Source: Eleusine coracana subsp. coracana (lineage: Eukaryota; Streptophyta; Magnoliopsida; Poales; Poaceae). From it: a DNA stretch of 64,000 nucleotides. The notes beneath the pieces were generated by a model. It did not search any database. It was not told the DNA's origin and worked only from the letters and a program-made list of their open reading frames with translations. The DNA is taken from NCBI GenBank assembly GCA_032690845.1, contig CM064417.1, positions 36,958,432 through 37,022,431 of the forward strand, written 5' to 3'. This document shows positions 33,201-45,910 of the stretch, one piece after another. Made by a program: the position numbers and the translations under genes. The stretch's first letter is position 1. Every line of letters starts with the position of its first letter.

Positions 33201-35720
33201 TTATAGGAGTTGTTTGAAAACCTAGTATTGCAGTAGGATCCCTGTACCCGGTATTAGCCTCAGGACGGTAGTCGCTCTGCCTAAATTAGGGCGACTACTC
33301 CTCGAGTGGTATGGAGACCACTCGTAGATAGAGAGTATTGTCACTGGGGAATGATATCGGATGAAGGAAAGGGAGGATGGAATCACAATGAAGACCGGAC
33401 GGGCAACTAGGTGGAAAGGGAAGGACAACCTGTCTTCAAGGAGGTAGCCCCGTCCGAGTCCCCCTAAGGCTACGCCTTGTGTCCGGCCCATGGGATCAAG
33501 TTTGAACGTACTGTTTGCATGCTGGAAATATGGGCCTAGTAAACCGACGTAGCTACGACTACCATTTGGTCTGAAGATAGCCTTCTCCCTTGTTTGGTGG
33601 AACTGGGGCTGAGAGGAGGGAACAATCCACCCACGGATGACGGCACGGGGCGCATCGCGATGGGGGACCCTTCTCGGGGGAGTCTGGACCCGGAAGATCC
33701 TGCGGTACCGTGAGCGAAAGGTTGCTCCATGCGGCTTTCAGGAAGCGCGTATGGGTCGTGCAAGAAGGTTTCTCCTGCAGGATGTAAATCGATTCGAGTC
33801 GCTGCCCCTCACAGTAACGAGTACCACTTGATCGCTGCTACGGAACAGTGTTGGAAGCCGTTAAGATGCTGTGTGGGTTTAATACTGCTGTTTGAAATTA
33901 TTAAGATTGTATTGGAACCATGATTGTTATAGCCCTAGTGCAAACTAAATTTATTATTCTGCATGACAACTCAACTTGATGCTAAAACTTGAAAAATAAG
34001 GATCCACTCTTAGGCGGGTTTCTGGCAATAAAAACCCTATCCCCGGCCTTTGCATGTCTAGGCGTCGGCTGTAGATGGCCATTTTGACGGGTCAGTCTTG
34101 CTGAGTAAATTAGTTACTCAGAGTGTAGCTCTATGTGGTTTTCAGATGACCAGGACGGAGAATGCCACTGTTGTAGGAGATTCCATTGGGAGGGCCAGCG
34201 TCCCGACTGTTGGAACATCGAGTGGGAGCTGTGCACAAATGAAGATGAGGATTAGATCTTTGCGTGCCGGTACGGTGCTTGGGCAAGGCACCTATTATGG
34301 CCGGATGATCTCTGTGTGTCGCCGTGAGAGGGCGACTTGTATCTTAGCTATTTCGTCAAACTGGTGAACCAATGTCGAACCTTTCGCTTTCGTATTTTAT
34401 TTCTGTAAAAACTTCGTTTTGTAATATAATTCGGATTTATGTAAACCCTGCTTTCCCACCTATGTTCTTGTTGTAATTATTTTCTCTGTCATGTATTGTA
34501 CTATTGGGACGCCACAGCGCGTGTCGCCACCTGAGGGAGATCCTGGAACGGAGCCGTCTCCGTGGTAAGGCGGGTCCGTGACAGTATGTCACCTCAATGT
34601 GCAGCATCTCAACATTGGGGAAGCATCTGAGGTAGCTCAGAAGCATTTTCACATCATTGACAGAAGAAAAATTCGCCTTTAAGGCCAGGATCTTGACACT
34701 TGGGACAATGGAATTGGGGCTTGTCTTTGTCTTGGCCTGCAATGCATTGTAGTAGAGGAATTCCATGGATCAGCAAGGCACCAAAGCCACCAACAGAAAC
34801 ACATATTGAAATTGCAACTGGAAATTACTAGTACATTGATGACAATGTTGCCGATCAGCAGTTGATGAACCCTTGGCTCCAAGTAACCAAGCACTCGGAG
34901 ATTGGGTGCATGACGGATCTTGACAATCATAGGGCGGTCATCAACCCCAGCGTACGTAATCCACAGGATGAGTCGCTGTCCAGAGGACCATGCATTGGAG
35001 GCTTTTGCTGCGGAGGCGGATGCGTTCGGGACTTTTGCTTAATTTGAGCGCGAGGATTTGGAGCACGGGGCTGCAGGCGAGGATGTGGTCGAGGTCCTCA
35101 TCCCTCATGCTGGTGTTTTGCATGCCGAGCTTCTTGAGGTGAGGAAAGGCGACATCGGTGGACATAGCAGGGAAACTCCAGTAGCCGAGGAAGAGCCGTT
35201 GGAGTGAAGCGCAGCGGAGGATGTCTTTGGGGAGTCTCTGTAGCACGTCGTCCTTGGTAGAATCGTCAACGTCGAGGAGGACGAGGTCCTGCACGCCCTT
35301 GGCGGCGAGGAGTCGCGCCCACTCCTCGAGCTCCCGCTCGCGGGTCCCGAACTCGCAGCAGGTGAGCTGGATCTTGCGGAAGGGGCCCGGGTGGTCGGCG
35401 AGGATGCAGCCCACGGCGGCGAAGCCGACGGCAAGCGCGACCTCGTCGTCCAAGTCGGAGGCGAGGAGGAGGTCGGAGTCGCGGAGGACGAGCGGGGTGG
35501 AGAGCCAGAGGCTGTACCAGCGGGAGGCGAGAACAGCTGTAAGGACGCCGTCGCGGACCGGGAGGCGGGAGACGATGTTGCGGAGGAGGTTGTCCGGGAG
35601 GGAGCTGATGCGGTCCACGCCGTCGGCAGGCGCGGCCTCGGCAACGGCGGATGTAAGGGAGGTGGTCGTGGCGGCGGGGAGCCAGGTCGAGATGTCCTCC
35701 TCCTCGAGAAGCGCGTCCAT
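30207..35720 (-). pseudogene. F-box/LRR-FBD copy 4, with solo LTR in intron 2
   Basis: Exon 1 is 35720-34835, exon 2 is 34736-34593 (144 nt), and exon 3 is 30581-30207. The ATG context and the F-box (residues about 35-79, DRISSLPDNLLRN, then LASRWYSLW) are intact. LRR strands follow to residue 247 (SLQCMVLW). Relative to copy 3, 44 bp are then missing inside exon 1, after CTCTGGA, and the frame stops 12 codons later at 34941. The coding remainder of exon 1, exon 2 and the FBD exon (KKILIHKFRGNKSDFEFLKF) are open. Intron 2 holds a 3.9-kb solo LTR, making it about 4 kb instead of about 0.13 kb. A truncated 259-residue F-box protein is the most that direct translation allows. Confidence 0.9.
30687..34583 (+). 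mobile_element. Solo chromovirus LTR in intron 2 of copy 4
   Basis: The 3,897-bp LTR starts TGTGACACTCCTAGTG and ends GGTCCGTGACA. The 5-bp duplication GTATG is found at 30682-30686 and 34584-34588. Removing the LTR restores an intron that aligns with intron 2 of copy 3. It belongs to the same subfamily as the LTR at 54865-58751. The + orientation is antisense to the host gene. The solo state implies LTR-LTR recombination after insertion. The antisense frame 33536-33763 lies within it. Confidence 0.93.
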
Positions 35721-36226
35721 GGCGGCGAGGATTCGGATTTCGGCTGGAAGAGCGAGGAGAGGAGTGGAGAACTGGAGACTGGAGAGCGGGGGTGAGAGGC
35801 TCTCACCCCCGCTCGAGTTGAGTGGTGCGGCCGTGCGGAGGACTAGGGTTCAGCAGCGGTGGGCCAAATGTCCGAATGAAGAGTTTACCTTGGGTCCATG
35901 AATTAACTTGGCTGTCTTGTTCAGTGCGGTCATGGTGTTCCGGGGGCATAATCGACCACAGCTAACGACAGCAGAGCAAGCTAATTAGCTTACTTTCCTG
36001 AACTCACTTGTTCCAGTAGATTTCATTTGGACACAAATGTCACGATGCCACATGATTCTTTTTTCCCCTTTTTTTGAATTAATTGCACGAACCATCTCAT
36101 AATTTACTTGAAGTTTGAGATTCCTACCCATAAATCATTTTGTTGCAAATCCCCATTCATCCAGTTATTTTTGTTTCAAAAACCAATCCAATATGCACAT
36201 GTTTAATTCATTCAATATATATTTTT
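35721..36226. other. 5' flank of copy 4 with a perfect hairpin
   Basis: This should hold the leader and promoter of copy 4. A perfect 27-base inverted repeat lies at 35786-35812: 13-base arms (GCGGGGGTGAGAG and its complement) around a single G. It would fall in the 5' leader or proximal promoter, about 65-90 bases upstream of the ATG. From about 36000 the DNA is AT-rich spacer without recognised features. Confidence 0.6.
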
Positions 36227-38861
36227 TATGACGTCCCACCTTAAAAGGAGGAGTTAGTCAAAGAATCGATACTCGGATGACACTTGACGAAGCAAGCGTC
36301 CATCAATACACAAATGAACATAGAAAATAGAGTGCAATGTCGAATTTAAGTTATTACAATTTAGTTTCAAATTTAGGATACATAAAAGAGTTTGAAGTTT
36401 GAAAACGAAGTCTTAGCGGAAGAGAATAATCTCGATGATACATATCTTACAATAACTCATGACAGCCCATAACCATGAATCATTCATCATGCTCCTCTGA
36501 AGTAGGGAAAACAGGAACCCATTCCTTGGTCCATCCCTTTAGGGGTTCACCATCCCACTCTACATGATTGCCACTCTCGGTGTACACAACATGTGACATA
36601 ACTGTATAAAAACTTAAACAACAAACCCTGAGCAACTAATACTCAGCAAGACTTACCCGTTAAAATGGCACGCTAAGGCCGACACCTAACATGCAGGGGG
36701 CTGACCAAAGGTTGTGAAAATAATTGTAAAAACAACACTAATAATTTATCCTTATTTTCAGATTTTAGCGAAATTAATAGAGTTTTTGCTTAAAATAAAT
36801 ATTGTGCATCTATACTAGAGCAAACATGGTTGCCATACAATTTATGGAAATACAGCAATTATGATTATCATCATCACCTCACTTTCTTACTACGATGTGG
36901 CAACGACTACGATGCGACAACGATCACAAGTGGTACTCAATAACTGCGAGGGACGACGGCTTGAATCGATTTACATCCTGCAGGAGAAACCCAAATACAC
37001 GGCGCACGCATACTCTGAGGATCTACGTATGATAACCTTTCGTGAGATACAACAGGGTCGGTTCGGGTCTCACTTTTCCCAAGTAAACGTCACCCCATGC
37101 GATCCTTCCGTTGAAGCCATCCATGGGTAGCCCATACCCTCTCCCTTCCAACACATACCCACATACCCACTTCTTCACCAGAAGAAAAGTAGGGTATCGT
37201 CCAACCACTGTGGTAATCAAGCTACGTCGGTTTACCAGTGTCCATATCACTAGCATGCACTTGGTACTGTTCAAACTTGCTCAACAGGGCCACACTCGAA
37301 GCAGTACCCAACCGACACAAACGGGGCTATGGCAATCAAGGGCCAACCTTGTCACCTCAACCTACACATGCACTTCTCCGTTCAGTCTCATTTTAATTTC
37401 CTTTCTCAAGCTTAAAAGGGTAATAGTGATCAACTACCATATACCGAGAAATCCTCAGACTACTCGATGTTTGCTATCCAGACTAACAATTAAGCTTAGC
37501 CTTTCTAACGAGGCTTGTACAGCTGAACTCATACCCATAGGATTTTTACTTTGCCTACATGTAACTAGGCTTCAATCAAATTCCTATACGTAATGCACAA
37601 TACATGACACGCATACATGTGGTACAAAGTAAAAACTTTGAAAACATAGGAGTGCACCGGGGCTTGCCTTGGTTCAGATCACAGTTAGCACTCTCAAGAA
37701 TATTTGCCTCAGCTCCGGGCTCCTCCGGAACTATCTTCACTTCCACGTTCCCGTCGTTGAGTCCTATTGGATGAAATGCAATGCAAATACGGATAGAGAG
37801 GATTCATGGCACTTCCTCAACAAATGCATGCAATGACATGATGCATGTATAAAGTACAGGGTGTGCATTAGAGAAGGACAATGGGTGATTCCTTATTTTG
37901 ACTTTCTTATAATTTTTATATAATACAAGGAAGCTCTCTAGTGGTGACGGTGTAGAGACTAAACACATTTAACCTAACTAGATGACCATAACCACATGAT
38001 CAGAGGCAACATAACCTCATTAATTTTTCAAATGTAGAGAGTAAAACATTTAATTGTTTGCATGTCAACAAATGTGTTCATGTTACTATTAACTACTAAA
38101 TTGTCATCACTAGGGATAAAACAAAGCTTATTATTATAAATCATGGTTATGAAGTATAAATACCAGTGAGTGAAATACAGTTGGTTGGGAACATTATTCA
38201 ATATTTTTGTATCAAATGTGGTGGCAAGGTGATGCACCAATAATTTATTTTAATGACAATGGTGCAAACTCTAAAAAAAAGCCAATACAGAAAAAAATAC
38301 TAGGAATTTAAATATGACACTTGGTGAAATGTCTGGAAATGATGTCATGCATGTAAAATCTGATAATTAAATAATGCACTAGAAATTAATTATGATTTTA
38401 TTTCGATTTTTAACCATTTAAGACATACATAAATAAATATGTACTTTGAGAGTGTCTTAGCATTTTTTGAAAATACTACATATTATAGAGGGTCTGAAAA
38501 GTAGTTTTATGCATTTTTCTATAAAGCCAATATTTTATGCCAATTTTATAAGCTCCATCTATTTATTTGGCTAGGTATTTAAATAACAGGGTTATTTCCG
38601 GACAATGGACCACTTTGCCTCGGCCCATATGGCTTGGCGGGGTGCTGGTGCTTCCCCTGGGCCGGATCTGGCCCAGGTGGGATTAGTGGCCCATGGCCAC
38701 AACGTCCCAGCTGGGCTGCTAGCTTGGCCAGCATGCCCCAGCACACGAGTGCGCACACGCGCTCCGGTGGCGCGGCGGCGGCAGAACGACGGCGGCCTGC
38801 CGGGGCTAGCGAAAGGAGGGGCACATGGAGGAGGGTCCAGTCGGGGCACGGCGTGCCCAAG

Positions 38862-41800
38862 TGTTAGATAATTAGGCTCGGTCGTAGTGTGGCTTAGCTA
38901 GAATAAAGGAACTCAACCGTTGCCACGTTGAGTGCGTCGTGTAACAGCTAGTCTGCAGATTGTTCATGCAGCGGCTCTCCTGTTTTCTCTCCGAGTCCTT
39001 AGGTGTAGGAGTGGTGATGAACGAGTCTTCGGATCGTGGGATGGCGCGATCAGAACGGAGGCGCGCATGTCGCAGCATCGTGGCGAGTGGCCACCCGTTT
39101 CCCCTTTGTAACAGCTTACCTTATATTCAGAGAATAGAGATGAGAAAAGCCGGTTGGTTGTTCGGCACCAAAAGCATCAGTGTTCATCATGTTCTCGCGT
39201 GAGTTATGTGAGCTGAGGGTGTTTGTGTGCGTTCCAGGGAGAGCTTCATCGTCTCCGGCAGCGGGTGCCGGGCGTTGCAGCTTACACGTGGTATCAGAGC
39301 CGAGCTGGTTCGATGACGTTGCTGCCGGTGTTCCCATCAGGGTCGAGGACACCGTCGCGCAGCGGGCGTCGTGAATCACCTTCACCACCACGCCGGAGAC
39401 AGCGACACCGCGACGGCGAGCGACGCGTCGTGGTCGAGCGGCGCACGCGAGACATCGGCAACGCAGGGTGGCCGATGCTGACAACGACCAACTACGGGGC
39501 GTGGTCCGCGCTCATGCGCATCATGCTCGCAGGTCGTGGCCTGTGGGATGCGGTGACCGACGGCAACGTCGACTACCAAGATGACCTGATGGCCATGGAG
39601 GCGATCTGCAAGGCCGTGCCGTCCGACCTGGTCGAGACCATGGCCAACAAGGACAGCGCGAAGGACGCATGGGACGCCCTGAAGACGGCGAACCTCGGCG
39701 TCGAGAGAGTCCGGAAGGCGAAGGCGCACACCTTGCGTCGGGACTTCGACGCCCTGGCGTTCAAGGAAGGGGAGACCGTCGACGAGTTCGCCATCCGCAT
39801 CACCAGGCTGGTGCAACAACTGAAGATGCTCGGCGACGACGACTACAAGTCTGGCACCGTCGTCCGCAAGTTTCTTCAGGCCCTCCCACCAAGGTATCAT
39901 CAGATTGCACTGTCCATTGAAACGTTGTTGGATTTGGATGCAATGTCTGTGGAGGAGTTGGTGGGGCGGCTCAAGGCGGCGGAAGAGCGTCACGATCTGA
40001 CCAGTGGCGGCAACAGCATCGCGCGGCTGAACCTCACGGAGGAGGAGTTGGTCGTGCGCGTCACCAAGCGTCTGCAGATTTTCGGCTGCGGGCCGTCGGA
40101 CAAGGGCCAGAGCTCTGGCAGCTCTGGCGGCGGGCAACGTGCCAACCGCGGACGAGGCCGTGGGAAGCCGAGGGGAGGCGGCCGATCTGGGACGCCGAAG
40201 TCGAGGAACAAGCAGGCCGCTGGAGGAAACTTCGGCGACGTCGCTGGAGACGAGTGCCGGTACTGCGGCCTCCAAGGGCACTGGGCGCGCGAGTGCCGGC
40301 TGAAGAAGCGCGACCAGGCTGCCCACCTGGCCGAGGCGGAGGAGGAGCCGATGGCCATGTTGCTCGTGGCAGCCGCCACGGAGATCAACGCGGCGCCACC
40401 AAGCGACGTCAAGCCGGAGCCGCGTGTACATCTTGTGGAGGACAAGCTGTTCGTGCAGCTCGGCGGGAACCAGGAAGGGGACACGACACGGTGGATCCTT
40501 GACACCGGTGCAACAAACCACATGACTGGGGTTCGATCTGCCTTCGCCGAGCTCGACACGGGAGTTTGCGGCACCGTCAAATTTGGTGATGGCTCCGTCG
40601 TCGACATAGAGGGACACGGCACCGTCCTCTTCACGTGGAAGAATGGGGAGCACCAGAAGCTGTGCGGCGTGTACCACATTCCCAGGTTGACTGCAAACAT
40701 CGTTAGCCTGGGACAACTTGATGAAGATGGCTACAAGATCCTGATCGAGGAAGGAGTCCTCACGATCTGGGATCACCAGCGGCGGGGTCTGGCAAGGGTG
40801 GATCGATCGGCCGACAGGCTGTACGTGCTCCACCTTAACATCGGGCAACCAGTATGCTTCGCGGCGTGCTCCAGCGATGTGAGCTGGAAGTGGCATGCAC
40901 GGTATGGTCATCTCGGTTTCCAGGGGCTGCAGAAACTGTCGAAGGGGGAGATGGTGCGCGGCCTCCCGAAGATCGATCACGTCGACCAGGTGTGCGATGG
41001 GTGCTTGGTGGGCAAGCAACGTCGTCATCCGTTCCCGTCGACGAGCAAGTTCAGGGCAACACGGCGGCTGGAACTGATCCATGCTGGTCTGTGTGGACCA
41101 ATCACGCCGCCGACGCCGGGCGGCAAGAAGATGTTCCTCCTCGTCGTCGACGACATGAGCCGGTACATGTGGCTCGTCCTGCTGAGTGCCAAGCACGAGG
41201 CAGCCGCGGCCATTGCACGTCTATAGGCGAGGGCGGAAGCAGAAGCTGGGCAAAAGCTGGGAACACTCCGCACTGATCGTGGCGGGGAGTTCACGGCGCG
41301 GACATTTGGGGAATACTGCGCCGAGCAGGGAATCCAGCGACATCTCACCGCGCCATACACGCCGCAGCAAAATGGCGTGGTGGAGCGGCGGAATCAAACT
41401 GTGCTTGGCATGGCACGGTGTATGCTCAAGGCCATGAACGTCCCTGGACGTTTTTGGGGAGAAGCGGTGACGACGGCCATATTCGTCCTCAACCGAGCGC
41501 CGACCAAGAGTCTCGATGACATGACGCCGTATGAAGCTTGGTATGGCCGCAAACCTGCTGTTCATTTCTTTCGCACGTTTGGGTGTGTTGCACATGTGAA
41601 GAACACCGGTGGGCATCTGCGAAAGCTGGACGACAGGAGCACCCCAATGGTGTTCATCGGGTATGAGGAAGGGACAAAGGCATACCGCCTCTACAACCCG
41701 GTCACCGATCGCGTGCACGTGTCACGCGATGTGATCTTTGAGGAAGATCGCGCCTGGAACTGGGGACAAGAAGAAGGGGGAGCAGACTACACGATGGGTG

Positions 41801-44206
41801 ACGGCAGCGACCCCTTCACCGTCGAGTACCTCTGGGGGCCCGGAGGCGCGAACGCGAGGAGCACGTCGCCACCGACGGTACCAGCAGCCACGCCACGCGC
41901 GGCATCAGGCGAGCCAGGAGCAGCTTGCAGCGACTCTCCAGGCGCACGAGGCGCTACCCGGAGCGCGACACCAAGCACGCCACGAACTCCAAGCGTGGTG
42001 CAGCCAGGGACTGTGAACGCCGAGCACGACCTCGGTGAACCAGATGGGGTGGAGTTCGTGTCTCCACCAGAAGAAGACCCTGACTTCCTCGACGTCGACA
42101 TTGACATCGGCGCCCCCTTATGGTACAGGACCATTACTGACCTCCTAGCCAGTACAGATCCCCCTGAGGAGGTGTTCCAGGAAGAACCCGAGGAGGAGCT
42201 CATGGTAGCTGTTGGCAATGGGGAGCCAGCAACGTTTGAGGAAGCCAAGCGTGAAGGACATTGGCTCAAAGCCATGGAGGATGAAATGGCTTCAATTGAG
42301 CAGAATGGCACATGGAAGTTGGTGGACCTTCCACGTGGGCACAAGACGATTGGCTTGAAGTGGGTTTTCAAGGTCAAGCATGATGAGGAGGGCAACATCG
42401 CCAAGCACAAAGCTCGTCTCGTCGCAAAGGGGTATGTGCAGCGGCAAGGTATCGACTTTGATGAGGTTTTCGCCCCTGTCGCAAGAATGGAATCTGTTAG
42501 GATGCTGCTGGCAGTCGCGGCACAGAGGGGCTGGCTTGTGCATCACATGGATGTCAAGTCAGCGTTTCTGAATGGAGAGCTCAAGGAGGAGGTCTATGTT
42601 CAGCAGCCGCCGGGGTTCACCGCAGCAGGACATGAAGGGAAGGTGCTCAAGCTCGTCAAGGCTCTATACGGGCTGAGACAGGCACCACGTGCATGGAACG
42701 TCAAGCTTGATGCAAGCCTGCGCAAGCTCGGTTTCACCCGGTGCACCAGTGAGCACGGCATGTACACCAGGGGAAAGGAGGCGTCGCGCATAGTAGTGGG
42801 CGTCTATGTAGATGATCTGATCATCACCGGTGGGGATCCAGTGGAAATTCAGAAGTTCAAGGATGAGATGCACAGAACGTTCCGCATGAGTGATCTTGGC
42901 TTGCTCTCGTTCTACTTGGGGATAGAAGTGAAGCAAGATCAGAATGCCATCACTCTTGGGCAGGCAGCTTATGTGAGAAAGTTGCTAGATAAGGCAGGAA
43001 TGGGGGAGTGCAATCCTTGTCAGACTCCCATGGAATCTCGGCTCAAGCTGTCAAAGAGAAGCAAGACCCGGCATGTTGATGCAACTATGTATCGCAGCTT
43101 GGTTGGAAGCCTCAGATACTTGGTGCACACACGGCCTGATATCTGTTTCGCAGTGGGCTATGTGAGCAGGTTCATGGAAAATCCCAGGATGCAGCATCTG
43201 ATTGCAGTGAAGCATTTGCTGCGCTACATTGCTGGTACGGTGGAGTATGGCATTGTCTACCCGAAGCTTGCAGGCGGCGACAACAGGCTTACGGGCTACA
43301 GTGATAGCGACTTGGGGGGAGACATCGATGACAGAAAGAGCACTACTGGAGTAATCTACTTCCTGGGTGGGATGCCAATCTCATGGCAGTCTCAGAAGCA
43401 GAAGGCAGTGGCTCTTTCGACTTGTGAAGCTGAGTACATGGCAGGGGCAGCAGGGGCGTGCCAAGCCAAGTGGCTCACCAGACTGCTGGGCGACATTGTT
43501 GGCAACAAGGTCCAGCAGCCAATTCTGAAGATGGACAATAAGTCTGCAATTGCCCTGGCAGGTAATCCAGTCCTCCATGACAGAAGCAAACACGTTGACA
43601 TCAAATATCATTTCATCCGTGACTGTGTGGAGAATGGAAGCTTGCGCCTGGACCATGTGAGCACTCAAGATCAGCTCGCGGACGTCCTGACAAAGTCACT
43701 GGGGCAGACGAGGTTCAGTGAGCTTCGTGATAAGGTGAACGTCGTCAAACTGAGGAAGCCGAGCCAGAATTAGGGGGAGATTGTTAGAGAATTAGGCTCG
43801 GTCGTAGTGTGGCTTAGCTAGAATAAAGGAACTCAACCGTTGCCACGTTGAGTGCATCGTGTAACAGCTAGTCTGCAGATTGTTCATGCAGCGGCTCTCC
43901 TGTTTTCTCTCCGAGTCCTTAGGTGTAAGAGTGGTGATGAACGAGTCTTCGGATCGTGGGATGGCGCGATCAGAATGGAGGCGTGCATGTCGCAGCGTCG
44001 TGGCGAGTGGCCACCCGTTTCCCCTTTGTAACAGCTTACCTTATATTCAGAGAATAGAGATGAGAAAAGCCGGTTGGTTGTTTGGCACCAAAAGCATCAG
44101 TGTTCATCGTGTTCTTGCGTGAGTTCTGTGAGCTGAGGGTGTTTGTGTGCGTTCCAGGGAGAGCTTCCTCGTCTCCGGCAGCGGGTGCCGGGCGTTGCAG
44201 CTTACA
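38862..44206 (+). mobile_element. Ty1-copia retrotransposon, nearly intact
   Basis: LTRs of 425 bp at 38862-39286 and 43782-44206 both start TGTTAGA and end GCTTACA. The target duplication CCAAG lies at 38857-38861 and 44207-44211. The primer site TGGTATCAGAGC is at 39289-39300 and the polypurine tract AGGGGGAGAT at 43772-43781. By eye I count 11 substitutions and no indel between the LTRs (about 2.6%), so the insertion is fairly recent. It lies in the solo LTR 36227-45645. Confidence 0.96.
39313..43773 (+). CDS. Copia Gag-Pol polyprotein, one internal stop
   Basis: The first ATG after the primer site (39313) opens a frame that runs to 43773 with one TAG at 41224-41226 inside integrase; both sides are in the same frame. 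Order: DUF4219/UBN2 Gag (MLTTTNYGAWSALM), zinc knuckle CRYCGLQGHWAREC, aspartic protease WILDTGATNHM, GAG-pre-integrase (HARYGHLGFQGLQKLS and CDGCLVGKQ), integrase core (VVDDMSRYMWLV, then RTDRGGEFT after the stop and PQQNGVVERRN), reverse transcriptase (AFLNGELKEEVYVQQPPGF, VGVYVDDLIITG) and RNase H (ALSTCEAEYMA, then SKHVDIKYHFIRD). This is the Pseudoviridae order, with integrase before reverse transcriptase. The proteins copy the element's RNA in cytoplasmic particles and insert the DNA in the nucleus. The stop should block pol downstream of it unless read through. Confidence 0.95.
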
Positions 44207-45910
44207 CCAAGGAGGCGAGGGAGCTCACCCCAGAGGCGACACGTCAAGGTGGACCAAGGCGGCGGTTGGCGGCGGCGGCTACGATGGCAAAATCGATGTT
44301 CCGATGAGGGGGAAGGAAAACCTGGAGCCGAATCATGTCAAACGGGGACGCAACAATGGGAGGAGCGCATGGGTGGAAGGAATCAAAGAATGTCTCACCG
44401 AGGAGGGATTGCGAGGTGGTGAGGCGATGGCCGGCGACAAAGAAGAGAATCTCAATTCACGGAGTCGAGGCGTGAGAAGGGGGGGGGGGTGCGCAGAGAA
44501 GAGCAGTGGAGGGTGGTGGAGCTTGCGGCGGGGTCAGATCACGACGGAAGGTGGCAGAGGAGCAGGGCAATGCGAGCTCGAGTCTCGGCTCCAATGGCAT
44601 TTGCGGGAGAGAAAACTGGGAGAGAGAGCGAGATAGCGAGGGAGTGAGGGAGAGAGTGAGTGCGAGAGCAAGATAAGGTGGACCGGGACGGGATATTCGG
44701 ACGAAGATTCAACCGGGGTGGAAACTCGGCCGATGATCAACGACCACGCGGTGTCCAGCGCCTCGGCAAGGTAGGCGACACACAGTGCCGACGTGCACTG
44801 TGCCGCTGATAGGCGGGGCCCACTCGATTTTAAATTACCCGAAAATAGAAATGTTTAGGTTATTTCAACCATAATTTTGGAGCATTAAATTAATCCAAAA
44901 ACTAAATATTTTTACATAACCTTGTAGAGTATTGCTTGAAGTCCAAAATTAGTGACATGCACAAGGAGAGGTCAAATTATTTGCAAGATATTGTATTTTG
45001 AAAATGCAATCAAGGCCATAAAGACTTGGGAAAGATTGTATGTAAATTTTTAACCTCCAAGGCATATTGTAAATTCCAATTGGGGCATCAAATAGGTTCC
45101 AAATTTAAAAAGTATTACAAATACATGAAGAGTAATGCTTGGAGTAGCTAAAAGTTGAAGATGTAATTCTAGGAGATAAATTATTATAGGACTTGTTTAA
45201 TTCAAAGTTGCTTAGTTGCTAAGGTTGAATTCTGCCCAGAAAAGTGTTATTTAGCAAAAATTCCAAAAGTGGTAGTTCTTGACTTTATTTAATCAAGAAA
45301 AAATTATAGGTTTCTCCTAAAGATTAGATCTTAATTATGAGTATGATCTGGTTCACTGGTTTATTTTAAAATTTAAAGTGACACTGTTTCTGAGCATAGT
45401 TTGAATTATTTGGACTAGTTTACCAAGTGATAAAATCATCAAAAATTCTCCAAAATTCTTATTTGGTGCATAGATCAAGGTTATGAAATGTTTTTGGGTC
45501 ACGTACATGTGAAAATTGGTAGCTCTAGTTCAAGTCAGATTTGAGCCGATTTCAATTAAATTCAAATTTGTCTCTGATTTGTTATTTTCTTCTTTTGATT
45601 TCTTTTCTTAACTATCTGCACTAGGGTGACACCATGGGTGTCACATTTTTTATTTAAAGTAGCCAATGATGTTCTTATAAAACATACAAAATTTAAAAAA
45701 TATAATATTTATATTTTTTTATAAAGAATATATAGCAAAAATATCAATTAAAGTTTGAACAGTGTTTCACAAAGTTTGAATTTGATATATATAAAAATAA
45801 GAGAAATTAAACACACTAAAAATCTTTAACAATGTTAAACTTATTTAACTTAGTTATTTTTAAATACCAAAATGTTGTGTTATCACAGCTAATTTATTCA
45901 TTGTTAATAA

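Larger units (their letters stand above)
36227..45645 (-). mobile_element. Solo chromovirus LTR, split by a copia element
   Basis: In - orientation the LTR starts at 45645 with TGTGACACCCATGG and ends near 36227, with TATGACG where TGTGACG is expected. The two halves (36227-38861 and 44212-45645, about 4.07 kb together) match the order of the other LTRs here: the AT-rich start at about 44820-45645, the GC-rich part on both sides of the copia insertion, and the block with GAGCAACTAATACTCAGCAA near 36630. Flanking T5 runs could be the target duplication but are low complexity. There are no internal genes. The copia element inserted later. Confidence 0.8.

Noticed and set aside
39382..41196. 604-codon - strand frame
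   Set aside because: Exact antisense shadow of the copia Gag-Pol frame, which has clear domains.
36222..45650. TTTTT as proof of target duplication for the solo LTR
   Set aside because: Low-complexity T runs occur by chance; the LTR call rests on its ends and collinearity instead.
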